DNA from: Wenjunlia tyrosinilytica
GTDB taxonomy: Bacteria > Actinomycetota > Actinomycetes > Streptomycetales > Streptomycetaceae
Assembly (NCBI RefSeq): GCF_014646055.1
Contig: NZ_BMMS01000034.1
Span: 1-64,000 of the forward strand
Reading direction: 5' to 3'
Length of the DNA: 64,000 nucleotides
Of the stretch, positions 1 through 9,246 are shown in pieces. Position 1 is the first letter of the stretch; each line of letters opens with the position of its first letter. The notes under the pieces are model-generated. The model searched no databases, was not told the DNA's origin, and worked only from the letters and a program-made list of their open reading frames with translations. The position numbers and the translations under genes are program-made.

Positions 1-142
1 CCGGCGGTTCCGAGTCCAACTGACCGTCCTGGACTGAGCCCGTAGGACCGTCCCCGGCGGTTCCGAGTCCAACTGACCGTCCTCCGGACGGATCCCGGGC
101 CGGACGCCTGTCCTCCGGCGGTCCCGAGCCCCGAGGACCGTT
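1..142. repeat. Direct repeats at the window start
   Basis: A 30-bp sequence beginning ccggcggttccgag occurs identically at 1-30 and 54-83, and a degenerate third copy starts at 115. Short gaccgt/ggaccgt words recur through the rest of the stretch to about 200. No gene is visible before the permease. The repeats may be spacer amplification downstream of a gene outside the window. Confidence 0.6.
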
Positions 143-318
143 CCCCCGACGAGCCGATCCCAGGACCGCCACCTCGACGGTCCCCGATTCCGAACGACCG
201 GCCCGCCCGGCGTTCGGCCTCCCGGCCCGGCGGGCGGCCGTGGTTGATCCCGCCACCCTGTCTCGAGCCGCATCGCCGCCCCTTCCGCATGCCACTTTCA
301 CCCTCCCGGAGTCTCTTC

Positions 319-1857
319 ATGCCAACAACGCCTCCGCCTCCCCACACGGGCGGTCTACTCCTACTGATCCCCGGCACCGCGGGTCTGCTGACCATCGCGG
401 TCCTCGGGATAGCCCTGCTGCTCTACCTGATCATGAAGGTGCGGCTCCAGCCGTTCGTCGCCCTGCTCGGCGTCAGTTTCGTCGTGGCGCTCGGCGCCGG
501 AATCAGCGTGGAGGAGCTCTTCGGGACCGTCCAGCGCAGCACCGTCGTCGGCCTGACCCAGGGCGGGTTCGGCGGCATCCTCGGCAGCGTCGCCATCGTC
601 CTCGGGCTGGGCACGCTGCTCGGCTCGATCCTTGAGGTCTCCGGCGGAGCCGAGGTCCTGTCGAAGTGGCTGCTGAATCTGTTCGGTGAGCGCCGAGCCC
701 CGCTCGCCGTGGGCCTGACCGGTGTCATCTTCGGCATCCCGGTCTTCTTCGACGTCGGCATCTTCGTCCTCGCGCCGCTGGTGTACGCCGCCGCCAAGCG
801 CAGCGGCAAGTCCCTTCTGCTGTACGCGCTTCCGCTGCTGGCGGGGCTGTCGATGACACACGCGTTCCTGCCCCCGCACCCGGGCCCCGTCGCGGCGGCC
901 GGACTGCTGGGCGTCGACCTCGGCTGGATGATCCTGATCGGCGCAGTCTGCGGCATCCCGGCGGTGGCCGCGTGCTGGGTGTTCGCGGCCTGGGTCGGCG
1001 AGAGGATCTTCGTCTCCGTGCCGCAGGACATGCTTGAGGCGGCGGAGGAGGCGAAGGCGGCGGTCGCCGCGGACCGCAAGGCGCGTGGGGCGACAGCGAG
1101 CACGGCGCACTCGCAGGTCGGAGCGACCCGGGGCGATGGCACCGGCGCGGTGGTGGACGCGGGCCGAACCGATGCGCCCGCGGAGGACCCGGTCCCGCTG
1201 TCCACCGTCCTGCTCATCATCTGCACCCCGCTGATCCTCATCCTGATGGCGACCTTCTCCTCGATCACGCTGGACAAGGGCAATCTGCGGTCCGTGCTGG
1301 AGTTCATCGGCGACCCGTTCGTCGCCCTGACCGTGGCGCTGCTGATGGCCTACTACCTGCTCGGCGTCCGCCGCGGCTGGAGCCGCAAGAGCCTGGAGAC
1401 CGTCACCTCGGCCTCGTTGAAGCCCGTCGCGGCGATCGTGCTGGTGATCGGAGCCGGCGGCGTCTTCGGCAAGGTCCTCAGCGCCAGCGGTGTGGCCCAG
1501 GCGCTTGCCGACGCCTTCCAGGACGCGGGCCTGCCCGTCATCGTCCTGGCCTGGATGATCTCCTCCGTCATCCGTATCGCCCAGGGCTCGGCGACCGTGG
1601 CCATCATCACCACGGCGGCGATCGTCAAGCCGCTGCTGGACGCCGGCGACTTCTCCCAGCCCCACCTGGCGCTGGTGATCGTCGCGATCTCCGCGGGCTC
1701 GATCATCGCCTCGCACGTCAACGACGGCGGCTTCTGGATCGTGTCGAGGTACTTCGGCATCTCCGAGCGCGACACCCTGCGCACCTGGACCGTTCTTGAG
1801 ACGATCCTGTCGGTGACCGGGTTCGCCACGGCGAGCCTGCTGAGCCTGGTCATCTGA
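319..1857 (+). CDS. gntP: Gluconate:H+ symporter family permease (GntP)
   Basis: Integral membrane importer of the GntP family, which brings gluconate or a related sugar acid into the cell with protons for phosphorylation by a gluconokinase. About 512 residues with roughly twelve hydrophobic segments, as expected for the family. Family-type stretches include HAFLPPHPGPVAAAG in the first half, RIAQGSATVAIITTAA, and SHVNDGGFWIVSRYFG near the C-terminus. I chose this ATG because ggag lies seven bases upstream; the frame is open further 5' to 244 but has no comparable ribosome site. A gluconokinase or GntR gene would be expected just outside the window. Two strong hairpins follow. The exact substrate is inferred from family only. 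Confidence 0.88.
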   Translation: MPTTPPPPHTGGLLLLIPGTAGLLTIAVLGIALLLYLIMKVRLQPFVALLGVSFVVALGAGISVEELFGTVQRSTVVGLTQGGFGGILGSVAIVLGLGTLLGSILEVSGGAEVLSKWLLNLFGERRAPLAVGLTGVIFGIPVFFDVGIFVLAPLVYAAAKRSGKSLLLYALPLLAGLSMTHAFLPPHPGPVAAAGLLGVDLGWMILIGAVCGIPAVAACWVFAAWVGERIFVSVPQDMLEAAEEAKAAVAADRKARGATASTAHSQVGATRGDGTGAVVDAGRTDAPAEDPVPLSTVLLIICTPLILILMATFSSITLDKGNLRSVLEFIGDPFVALTVALLMAYYLLGVRRGWSRKSLETVTSASLKPVAAIVLVIGAGGVFGKVLSASGVAQALADAFQDAGLPVIVLAWMISSVIRIAQGSATVAIITTAAIVKPLLDAGDFSQPHLALVIVAISAGSIIASHVNDGGFWIVSRYFGISERDTLRTWTVLETILSVTGFATASLLSLVI

Positions 1858-1871
1858 CCCGGCGACCCCGA

Positions 1872-1990
1872 TCGGACGGCCGAGGCGGATCGAGCCCGCC
1901 GAGGCCGTCCGAAAGGGCGTCACCACCCGCCTTCCGCCCCACCGACACAACACCATGGGCAGCGGCGCGCAATCCACCGCGCCGCTGCCC
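1872..1990 (+). terminator. Double hairpin terminator after the permease
   Basis: A first hairpin pairs tcggacggcc (1872-1881) with ggccgtccga (1903-1912). A second has a perfect 13-bp stem, gggcagcggcgcg (1957-1969) with its complement at 1978-1990, around an eight-base loop. Neither has a U-run, which is common in Streptomyces. They separate the permease from the Tad operon. Confidence 0.6.
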
Positions 1991-2119
1991 CAAACGCATC
2001 CGCAGCGCTGGGTTTCGGTCGCGTTTAGTGAGATTTCCACTGTCCGCGACATCCCCAGATGCCCTGTCCGTGGCTAAGCTGACAACGCGGGTCCGCCGAG
2101 GGGGCGAAGTGGGGGTCGG

Positions 2120-2977
2120 GTGCCAACTGCCATTGCTGTGACCAGCGCTGACCTCCTCCTCCCGGAGTACGGCCCCAGGCCGCACCACAGGCTTCCCGCC
2201 GCGGTCGTGCTCCCCGTCTCCGGCGACCTGCTGCCGGACCTCGGCGAGCAGTTGAGCGCGACGACGGCCGCGCTCGACCTCCATGGCCATCTGATCGTCC
2301 TCGTTCCCGCCGCGCTCGGTGCCGCGGGGCGCAGACGCCTGCACACCATTCGGGCCATTCTCGAAAGTGACCGGATAGCGCTGGTCGAGACCGACCTTCC
2401 GCCGCTCGCCGTCGCCCTGCTCGCCCTTCAGCTGCGCCGGCTGACCGGCACCGACCTCGGCCCCGGCGTGGTCGCGGGTGCCGCGCGGCTGCTGACCTAC
2501 TACCTGTACGCGGGCGCCGTGCTCGGCAGCGTCACCAGGCTCGACCGCGTCGAGGTCGATCTCAAGTCCCATCTGCGGTCCTGGGTCCCCGGGGCCCAGT
2601 TCGCGGTCATGGCCAACCCCGAGGCGGGCCTCGCGGAGGTCGGCCCTCACACCCGCGTCGCCGGGCCCAACTTCCTCACCCACCTGGCCGTCGCCGCCCA
2701 CGGCATGCACGACGACTGGGTCAGGGAGGACCTCGCCCGCCAGTGGCAGCCCGGGCAGGTGCACGAGGTGCCCCTGCCCGCCGCCTCCACGCAGTGGTGG
2801 GGGAACCACAAGCTCGTCGAGTTCGCCGCCTACATCCCCGACATCGGTGTGCTCTACCGGCTCGTCACCTCCGTGCGCAGGGAGTCGTGCGCGTGGTGCG
2901 GTCTGGAAGTGATCGGCGACCAGTGCCTGTTCTGCTCCGCCCAGATCGCCCTGAACGAGATAGGTCTGATCGGCTGA
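2120..2977 (+). CDS. Conserved hypothetical protein opening the Tad operon, C-terminal CxxC pairs
   Basis: I do not recognise a named family. The protein has 285 residues, no signal peptide, an alanine/leucine-rich N-terminal half and a C-terminal zinc-ribbon-like pair, CAWCG followed nine residues later by CLFC. It starts with GTG behind a G-rich leader. Its TGA shares its last base with the ATG of cpaB (TGATG), so the two are translationally coupled and it probably belongs to the pilus operon. A cytosolic regulatory or scaffold role for the machine is possible, but only the position and the cysteine pairs support it. Confidence 0.75.
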   Translation: MPTAIAVTSADLLLPEYGPRPHHRLPAAVVLPVSGDLLPDLGEQLSATTAALDLHGHLIVLVPAALGAAGRRRLHTIRAILESDRIALVETDLPPLAVALLALQLRRLTGTDLGPGVVAGAARLLTYYLYAGAVLGSVTRLDRVEVDLKSHLRSWVPGAQFAVMANPEAGLAEVGPHTRVAGPNFLTHLAVAAHGMHDDWVREDLARQWQPGQVHEVPLPAASTQWWGNHKLVEFAAYIPDIGVLYRLVTSVRRESCAWCGLEVIGDQCLFCSAQIALNEIGLIG

Positions 2978-3702
2978 TGAACTCACGTCAACGGCGCGGC
3001 ATCATCCTGCTCGTCCTCTCCGTCGTCTGCGCCATCGCGGCCTTCGCCGGGGTGGTGTCGGTGATAAACGACGTGGAGTCCAAGGTCGGCCCCGAGCAGG
3101 CCGCCTACGAGCTCAAGGACGACGTGGACGCGTACACGAAGCTCGACGCGGGCCAGTTCCGCAAGGTGAGCATGCCGAAGCGGTGGATCCCCTCGACCGC
3201 GGTGCGCGACCTCGATGAGATCAACGGGCGGATAGCGGCCACCAACCTCAAGAAGGGGTCGCTGCTCCAGAAGGACATGACGGCCGACGTCCCCGATCTG
3301 CGGCCGGGCCAGCTGGAGATCGCCATCATGATCGACGCCGAGACCGGGGTCGCGGGCAAGATCCGCCCCGGCGACACGGTCAACATCTTCGCCACCTTCG
3401 CCGCCGACAACCAGGGCGGGCGGGCCGACGCCAACGGCACCAGGGCGTCCTCGCAGATCATCGTCAGCAACGCCCGGATCATCCACGTCGGCGACACCAA
3501 GTCACTGGAGCCGGACCGCGACAAGGTCCGCCGGTCCAGCCAGGGCGTGGCCATCACCTTCGCCCTCTCGCCGATGGACGCCCAACGCGTCGCCTACGCC
3601 GAGTCGTTCGCCACCCACGTTCGTCTGGCGCTCGTCGCCCCCGGCGACAAGACTGCGCTGAAGCCCGGTGAGCGCACCTACACCCTCGACCAGGACCAGT
3701 GA
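2977..3702 (+). CDS. cpaB: CpaB/RcpC-like SAF-domain pilus assembly protein
   Basis: A 241-residue protein with one N-terminal membrane segment (about residues 8-28, IILLVLSVVCAIAAFAG) followed by an extracytoplasmic region. The N-terminal SAF-like part includes GSLLQKDMTADV, and the later part contains GVAGKIRPGDTVNIFATF, the form seen in CpaB/RcpC Flp-pilus proteins. In diderms CpaB acts with the secretin; here there is no outer membrane, so it more likely guides the pilus through the peptidoglycan. The start overlaps the stop of the preceding gene. It is followed by cpaE, flp, cpaF and tadBC genes in one direction. Confidence 0.85.
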   Translation: MNSRQRRGIILLVLSVVCAIAAFAGVVSVINDVESKVGPEQAAYELKDDVDAYTKLDAGQFRKVSMPKRWIPSTAVRDLDEINGRIAATNLKKGSLLQKDMTADVPDLRPGQLEIAIMIDAETGVAGKIRPGDTVNIFATFAADNQGGRADANGTRASSQIIVSNARIIHVGDTKSLEPDRDKVRRSSQGVAITFALSPMDAQRVAYAESFATHVRLALVAPGDKTALKPGERTYTLDQDQ

Positions 3703-3714
3703 GAGGGAGTGCCA

Positions 3715-5316
3715 GTGACCATTCGCATCCTCGGCGGGATCGGCGACGCCGACACGGCAAGGGCACTCACCACCCTGCTCGCGCAGCTGCCGGCCGCCGA
3801 GCCGGGGCAGGTCGTCACGGACTCCACCGCCCTGCTGAACACCCTCGGGCGCCTGGCCGACGAGTCCCTGGACGAGCTCCCCGAAGTGGTGCTGGTCCAT
3901 GAGCGCATCGGGCCCGTTCCCGCGCTGGAGCTGATCCGCGACATCGGTATGCGCTTCCCCGCGGCAGGCGTCGTCCTGATGTCCCAGGCGCCCACCCCCG
4001 ACCTGTACGCGGCGGCGATGGACGTCGGAGCCCGCGGGGTCGTCGGAATGCCGCTGTCCTACGAGGAGCTGGCCTCCCGCGTGACGGCGGCCGCGAGCTG
4101 GGCCTCGGGGGTGCGCCGCCATCTGAGCCCCGGCGGCGCCGAGTTCCCCTCCGGGCCCGGAGGGACGCTGGTGACCGTGACCGGCGCCAAGGGCGGGGTG
4201 GGCACGACCGTGGCGGCGGTGCAGCTCGCCCTCGCGGCACGGGCGGCCGGCCGGGCCACCGCGCTGGTGGACATGGACCTCCAGGCCGGGGACGTGGCCT
4301 CGTACCTCGAAGTGCAGTTCAGGCGCTCGGTCGCCGACCTCGCGGAGATCAACGAGATCTCGCCGCGGGTCCTCCAGGACGCGATGTTCACCCACCCCAC
4401 CGGCCTGTCCCTCCTGCTAGCCCCCGCCGAGGGCGAGCGCTCCGAGGACATCACCGACCGGGCCGCGCGCCAGGTGATCAACGCTCTGAGGTCCCGTTTC
4501 GAGGTCGTGGTGGTGGACTGCGGAACGCAGATGAACGGGGCCAACGCCGTCGCCGTCGAGATGGCGGACACGGCGGTGCTCGTCACCACCCCCGATGTGG
4601 TGGCCGTGCGCGGTGCCAAGCGGATGGTGCGCATGTGGGACCGGCTGCAGATCCGCAAGGCCGAGGACACCGTCCTCCTGATCAACCGCCACACCCGCAC
4701 GACCGAGATCCAGCCGCCGCTGGTCGAGCGGATCACCGGCACCAAGGCGGCCAAGTCCGTTGTCCCCGCCGCCTACCGGGAGCTCCAGCCAGTCGTCGAC
4801 GCCGGGCGCCTCCAGGACCTCGACACCCGCTCCACGGTCAAGCAGGCGCTGTGGGCCCTCGCCGCAGAGCTGGGCATCCTGCACTCCAAGAGCCTGGAGC
4901 TCGCCGGCGGCGGCCGCAGGGCCGCCCGCCACCAGGCCAGGCAGAAACAGCGCCTCGGCAGACGGGGACGGTCGGCGGGGGACCAGGGACAGGCCAGCAT
5001 CGAGTTCCTGGGGATGGTCCCGACGATCCTGATCGTGCTGGCGCTGGTGTGGCAGTGCGTGCTCATCGGCTACACCTTCTCCCTCGCGGGCAACGCCGCC
5101 GACAAGGCGGCCCGGGCGGTGGCCACCGGGCACTCCTGCGAGGACGGCAAGGAGGACCTGCCGGGATCCTGGGAGGCCACGATCACCTGCACGACCGACG
5201 GGGACACCGTCCAGGCGAAGGCGGCGCTCAAGGCGCCGGTCCTCTTCCCCGGGGTGGCGTCGTTCCCGTTCACCGTCCACGGCAGCGCGGGAGCGGCGAA
5301 GGAGGAGCGCCCATGA
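3715..5316 (+). CDS. cpaE: CpaE/TadZ ATPase fused to a TadE-like pseudopilin
   Basis: Residues 1-140 look like a degenerate receiver domain. Residues 150-400 are a MinD/ParA-type ATPase with deviant Walker A KGGVGTT at K159 and the DMDLQAGD motif, typical of CpaE/TadZ, which localises Tad machines. After a basic linker comes a complete TadE-like unit: GQASIEF with the prepilin glycine at 425 and Glu at +5 (430), a hydrophobic helix, then a small extracytoplasmic domain with two cysteines. No stop, frameshift or internal start separates the halves. I prefer the GTG at 3715, because gagagggag lies five bases before it; a GTG at 3709 is also possible. The stop overlaps the next tadE (ATGA). The total of 533 residues exceeds ordinary CpaE. 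Confidence 0.87.
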   Translation: MTIRILGGIGDADTARALTTLLAQLPAAEPGQVVTDSTALLNTLGRLADESLDELPEVVLVHERIGPVPALELIRDIGMRFPAAGVVLMSQAPTPDLYAAAMDVGARGVVGMPLSYEELASRVTAAASWASGVRRHLSPGGAEFPSGPGGTLVTVTGAKGGVGTTVAAVQLALAARAAGRATALVDMDLQAGDVASYLEVQFRRSVADLAEINEISPRVLQDAMFTHPTGLSLLLAPAEGERSEDITDRAARQVINALRSRFEVVVVDCGTQMNGANAVAVEMADTAVLVTTPDVVAVRGAKRMVRMWDRLQIRKAEDTVLLINRHTRTTEIQPPLVERITGTKAAKSVVPAAYRELQPVVDAGRLQDLDTRSTVKQALWALAAELGILHSKSLELAGGGRRAARHQARQKQRLGRRGRSAGDQGQASIEFLGMVPTILIVLALVWQCVLIGYTFSLAGNAADKAARAVATGHSCEDGKEDLPGSWEATITCTTDGDTVQAKAALKAPVLFPGVASFPFTVHGSAGAAKEERP

Positions 5317-5747
5317 ACGCGATCCGGCGGGCGGAGCCGATCCGGCACGGGAAACGGGGCCGCTTCGCAGGACGCCGCGGCCGCGAGTGCGACCGCTCGG
5401 GCCGTGAGCGCGGGCAGGCCTCCATCGAACTGCTCGGCGTCCTGCCGATCCTTCTCCTGATCGCCGTCGTCGGCATCCAGCTCGGCATCGTCGCGTACGC
5501 CGCCTCCCAGGCGAGCACCGCCGCCCGGACCGCCGCCCGCACGGCCTCGCAGGACCTGCCGGGCAGCGACCCGCAGGGCGCGGGGACCGCCGCCGTCGCC
5601 GACTGGCTCCAGGACGACCTCTCCCTCTCCGTCACCGTCGACGACGAGGACGTCTCCGCCACCGCCAGGATCAGCATCCCGGCCCTCGTTCCCGGCATGA
5701 AGTCCATCGGCACGATCAACCGAACCGCGCACATGCCCAAGGAGTGA
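5313..5747 (+). CDS. tadE: TadE-like pseudopilin
   Basis: A 144-residue minor pilin. A 33-residue basic leader ends in GQASIELLG, with the prepilin-peptidase glycine and Glu at +5, followed by a hydrophobic helix (LPILLLIAVVGIQLGIVAYA) and a soluble domain of about 80 residues. It should be processed by the TadV peptidase encoded about 7.9 kb downstream. Its ATG overlaps the TGA of the cpaE-tadE fusion. Its N-terminal region closely matches the pilin half of that fusion, so the operon has two TadE paralogues, one free and one fused. Confidence 0.85.
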   Translation: MNAIRRAEPIRHGKRGRFAGRRGRECDRSGRERGQASIELLGVLPILLLIAVVGIQLGIVAYAASQASTAARTAARTASQDLPGSDPQGAGTAAVADWLQDDLSLSVTVDDEDVSATARISIPALVPGMKSIGTINRTAHMPKE

Positions 5748-5754
5748 GCACGCG

Positions 5755-7092
5755 ATGACCAGTCTGCGGGCGCGGCTGACGCACGAGGAGGCCCCCGAGC
5801 ACAGCCAGGAGAGCCACCTGGTCGCCGCCTACCGGGCCAAGCTCCTCCAGGAGATCGACCTCGCCGAGATGTCGGCCCTCACCGCCGCCGAGCGCCGCTC
5901 CCGCCTGGAGCGCGTCCTCGGGCACATCATCAGCCGCGAGGGCCCGGTGCTGTCCAACAAGGAGCGCGCCACCCTCGTCCGCCGAGTCGTCGACGAGGCC
6001 CTCGGCCTCGGTGTCCTCGAGCCGCTGCTCGAGGACGCGTCCATCACCGAGATCATGGTCAATGGGCCGGACCACATCTACGTCGAGCGCTCCGGACGCG
6101 TCGAGCTGCTGCCGACCCGGTTCGCCAGCAACGAGCAGCTGATGCAGACCATCGAACGCATCGTCTCCACCGTCAACCGCCGTGTCGACGAGTCCAATCC
6201 CATGGTGGACGCCCGTCTGCCGACCGGTGAGCGTGTCAACGTCATCATCCCGCCGCTGGCCCTGACCGGTCCGACGCTGACCATCCGCCGCTTCCCCAGG
6301 GCCTACAAGCTCCAGGAACTGCTGGGGCTAGGCACACTCGACGAGTCGATGGTCATGCTGCTGTCGTCGCTGATCCGGGCGAAGTTCAATGTGATCGTCT
6401 CGGGTGCCACGGGCTCAGGCAAGACCACCCTCCTGAACGCCCTGTCCGGTCTGATCCCCGAGGGCGAGCGCATCATCACCGTCGAGGACGCGGCGGAGCT
6501 CCAGCTCCAGCAGAACCACGTCATCCGGCTGGAGTCGAGGCCCCCCAATGTGGAGGGCAAGGGCCAGATCACCATCCGGGACCTGGTGCGCAACTCACTG
6601 CGCATGCGCCCCGACCGCATCATCGTCGGCGAGGTGCGCGGCGGCGAGACGCTGGACATGCTCCAGGCGATGTCCACCGGCCACGACGGCTCGCTGGCCA
6701 CCGTCCACGCCAACTCGGCAGAGGACGGGGTGATGCGCCTGCAGACGCTCGCGTCGATGAGCGAGGTCAAGATCCCCTTCGAGGCGCTGCGCGACCAGAT
6801 CAACAGCGCCGTGGACGTCGTCGTCCAGCTGACCCGCCATGTGGACGGCGCCCGGCGGGTGACCGAGATCGCCATGCTGTCCTCGCGCGGGCGGACGGTG
6901 TTCACGCTCACCAGCGTCTGCCGCTTCGTGGCCCGGCCGATGGGCGCCGACCGGATCGTGCGGGGCCACTTCGAGCACTACCCGCTGCCGAGGACGGTCG
7001 CCCAGCGGCTCCATCTGGCCGGTGAGCCCGTCCCGCCGAAGTTCGGGGTCGCCTCCTCCGACGACGACCTCGACACGAGGGAGGCGCGGTAG
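5755..7092 (+). CDS. cpaF: CpaF/TadA secretion ATPase
   Basis: Hexameric ATPase that powers Tad pilus assembly at the cytoplasmic face. The 445 residues include an N-terminal helical domain, the CpaF-type LGLGVLEPLLEDASITEIMVNG region, Walker A SGATGSGKTTLL (K223), Walker B RIIVGEVRGGETLDML, and the His-box region TGHDGSLATVHANS. Length and motifs are normal for the family. The ATG lies seven bases after the tadE stop. The next gene starts two bases after its stop, so the operon is continuous. Confidence 0.93.
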   Translation: MTSLRARLTHEEAPEHSQESHLVAAYRAKLLQEIDLAEMSALTAAERRSRLERVLGHIISREGPVLSNKERATLVRRVVDEALGLGVLEPLLEDASITEIMVNGPDHIYVERSGRVELLPTRFASNEQLMQTIERIVSTVNRRVDESNPMVDARLPTGERVNVIIPPLALTGPTLTIRRFPRAYKLQELLGLGTLDESMVMLLSSLIRAKFNVIVSGATGSGKTTLLNALSGLIPEGERIITVEDAAELQLQQNHVIRLESRPPNVEGKGQITIRDLVRNSLRMRPDRIIVGEVRGGETLDMLQAMSTGHDGSLATVHANSAEDGVMRLQTLASMSEVKIPFEALRDQINSAVDVVVQLTRHVDGARRVTEIAMLSSRGRTVFTLTSVCRFVARPMGADRIVRGHFEHYPLPRTVAQRLHLAGEPVPPKFGVASSDDDLDTREAR

Positions 7093-7094
7093 CC

Positions 7095-8045
7095 GTGGAC
7101 CGTTCTGCCCTGCCGGCCATCGGCGCCGCCGCGGTGGCCTGTGTGCTCCTCGTGTGGGGAGTGCACTCCTGGTCGCGCGGCCGGGCGCAGAGCGAGGCCC
7201 TGGTCGAGCGGCTGGCACTCACCTCGGGGGCGTCGGGCGCCGCTCCCGGCCGGCGCCGTAGGGAGCGCTTCTCGCGGTTCGACGTATACGTACGGGGGAC
7301 CCGCTACGGGAGGTGGGTGGAGCGCAGGATCGCGGCGACGGGCCTGACGCTGACGCCGGGCGAGTTCACGGCGGGGATGCTCGGCGGTGCCGGGGCACTG
7401 TGGATCGTCGCCCATGTCGTCCTCGCCCCGTTCTTCGGGCCGATCGCCGCCGTGCTGGGCTCCTGGGCCGCGTTCGCGTTCCTCAACTGGCGCCGCCAGG
7501 TGAGGATCGAACGCTTCATCAACCAGCTCCCCGAGCTCTCCCGCGTCCTCGCCAACGCCACCCAGGCCGGCCTCGCCCTGCGCACGGCGCTGCCGATGGC
7601 GGCGGAGGAACTGGAGGCCCCGGCGGGGGAGGAGCTGAGCAAGGTGGCCAACGCCCTGGCCGTCGGGCACTCCCTGGACGACGCCCTGCGTGAGCTCCAG
7701 GAGCGCCTGCCCTCACGGGAGCTGGCGGTCCTGGTCACCACCCTCATCCTGTCCGCCCGCACCGGCGGTTCCCTGGTCAACTCCCTGCGCAACCTCACCG
7801 AGACGCTGGAGGAGCGCAAGGAGACCCGGCGCGAGGTGCGCACCCAGCTCGCCCAGATCCGCCTGACCGCCTACGCCGTCCCCGTCATCGGCATCGGCGC
7901 CCTGCTGATGATCGACCAGATCACTCCGGGCGCTCTGGCCGCGATGACCGGCGGCGGAATCGGCCAGGCGGCGGTCGTCGTGTCGCTGTCGCTGTACGCG
8001 CTGGGGTTCTTCCTCATCCGGCGCATGTCCCGCATCGAGGTCTGA
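7095..8045 (+). CDS. tadB: TadB-like type II/IV secretion platform protein
   Basis: Inner-membrane platform protein of 316 residues with a GspF-type cytoplasmic domain between hydrophobic segments: one at the N-terminus, two around residues 90-135 and two near the C-terminus. The conserved stretch around TQAGLALRTALPMAAEEL followed by ALRELQERLPSRELAVLV is typical of TadB/T2SF proteins. It starts with GTG two bases after cpaF and ends one base before tadC. TadB and TadC together anchor the CpaF ATPase. Confidence 0.9.
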   Translation: MDRSALPAIGAAAVACVLLVWGVHSWSRGRAQSEALVERLALTSGASGAAPGRRRRERFSRFDVYVRGTRYGRWVERRIAATGLTLTPGEFTAGMLGGAGALWIVAHVVLAPFFGPIAAVLGSWAAFAFLNWRRQVRIERFINQLPELSRVLANATQAGLALRTALPMAAEELEAPAGEELSKVANALAVGHSLDDALRELQERLPSRELAVLVTTLILSARTGGSLVNSLRNLTETLEERKETRREVRTQLAQIRLTAYAVPVIGIGALLMIDQITPGALAAMTGGGIGQAAVVVSLSLYALGFFLIRRMSRIEV

Positions 8046-8046
8046 G

Positions 8047-8934
8047 ATGGCACTGTTGCTCGCCGCGGCCGTCGGGTTGTGCGTTCTGGGAGCCGCCTAC
8101 GGCATCGCCCTGTACCGCAGGGACGCCAAACTCCCCACCGACCTGGCCCTCGCCCTCGAAGTCGGCTCCACCAGGACCGGCGCCGTCGGTTCGGCCGTCG
8201 ACCGGCTGGGGATGCGCTACGCCCCCGCCGTGCTGCGGATGATGGGGCCGGAGCGGGTCGCGAGGACCCGCAACCGCATCGACTACGCGGGCAACCCCGG
8301 CGGTCTGACCCTCCAGCGCTATGCCGCCCGCAGGGCCGTGTACGGGGTGCTGGGCGGCACGGCCGCGCTGGTCTTCCTCCTGCGCGGCCAGTTCCTCGTG
8401 ACCGTCCTGTTCGCCGCCTTCGCCTGGTGGTGGGCGGACGTCGGCATCTGGGCGGCCGTCCGCAAGCGCAAGGAGGAGATCGACCGCACCCTCCCCGACT
8501 TCCTCGACGTCCTGTCGGTGGTGGTGAGCGCGGGGCTGGGCTTCCGGCAGGCGCTGGAGCGGGTCTCCACGATGTACCGGGGCCCGTGGTCGGACGAGGT
8601 CTCCATCACGCTGCGGCAGATGGAGATGGGCATGGGCCGCCGCCAGGCCTTCGACGAACTGCGGCGCCGCAACGAGTCCGAGCAGGTCGGCCAGTTCGTG
8701 ACGGCGCTTCAGCAGGGGGAGGACCTGGGCGCGCCCATCGCGGAGACGCTGATGCAGATCGCCCAGGACATGAGGCGCACGGACGCGCAGAACGCCCGGC
8801 GCAAGGCGGCGCGCACGGTACCGAAGGCAACGTTGGTGGTGACGACCCTGATGGTCCCGGCGACGCTGATCCTGCTGGTCAGCAGTCTGTTGCTGGGTTC
8901 GGACCTCAACATCACGTCATTCATGGGCGGGTGA
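8047..8934 (+). CDS. tadC: TadC-like type II/IV secretion platform protein
   Basis: A 295-residue second platform protein with membrane helices at the N-terminus, around residues 95-135 and at the C-terminus. Its GspF-type domain contains IDRTLPDFLDVLSVVVSAGL, GFRQAL and FVTALQQGEDLGAPIAETL, the classic TadC signature. It is packed directly behind tadB. The 84-bp gap after it, before flp, is the only sizeable gap within the core pilus genes, so flp may have its own promoter or mRNA processing site. Confidence 0.9.
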   Translation: MALLLAAAVGLCVLGAAYGIALYRRDAKLPTDLALALEVGSTRTGAVGSAVDRLGMRYAPAVLRMMGPERVARTRNRIDYAGNPGGLTLQRYAARRAVYGVLGGTAALVFLLRGQFLVTVLFAAFAWWWADVGIWAAVRKRKEEIDRTLPDFLDVLSVVVSAGLGFRQALERVSTMYRGPWSDEVSITLRQMEMGMGRRQAFDELRRRNESEQVGQFVTALQQGEDLGAPIAETLMQIAQDMRRTDAQNARRKAARTVPKATLVVTTLMVPATLILLVSSLLLGSDLNITSFMGG

Positions 8935-9018
8935 CTTCACCCGTGCCCTCTACCGGATCTGTGATTCCGCCCTACCTTTCTGTTATCGGAGAGTTCCAGC
9001 CCCTGGGAGGGGATACGG

Positions 9019-9246
9019 ATGGTCGACCTCGTGACGAAGACGGCGGTCAAGGCTCGGAACGCGGTGGACCAGCGACTGGAGGCGATGAGGTCACGTCAGG
9101 GGGACGCGGGGCAGACCGCTGTCGAGTATCTCGGGATCGTCGTCATCATTGCCGCGATCATTCTCGCCCTGTCCGGCACGGACATCGGCCAGGCGATCAA
9201 GGACGGCATCATGAGCATGATCGACAAGGTGCTGGGCGCTTCGTGA
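9019..9246 (+). CDS. flp: Flp-type major pilin (class IVb)
   Basis: Small prepilin of 75 residues. A 34-residue charged leader is followed by the cleavage motif AGQTAVEYLG (Gly, then Glu at +5 and Tyr at +6, the Flp hallmark), a hydrophobic helix (IVVIIAAIILALSG) and a short tail. The mature subunit of about 40 residues is the usual Flp size. It is preceded by a strong ribosome site (gggagggg, 6-8 bases upstream of ATG). Its TGA overlaps the GTG of the next gene, so pilin and TadG-like protein are coupled. Confidence 0.9.
   Translation: MVDLVTKTAVKARNAVDQRLEAMRSRQGDAGQTAVEYLGIVVIIAAIILALSGTDIGQAIKDGIMSMIDKVLGAS

Noticed and set aside
361-2052. Long minus-strand frame of 563 codons over the permease
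   Set aside because: It is antisense to a clear GntP gene, has a low-complexity Asp/Arg/His composition and no ribosome site; a GC-rich codon shadow.
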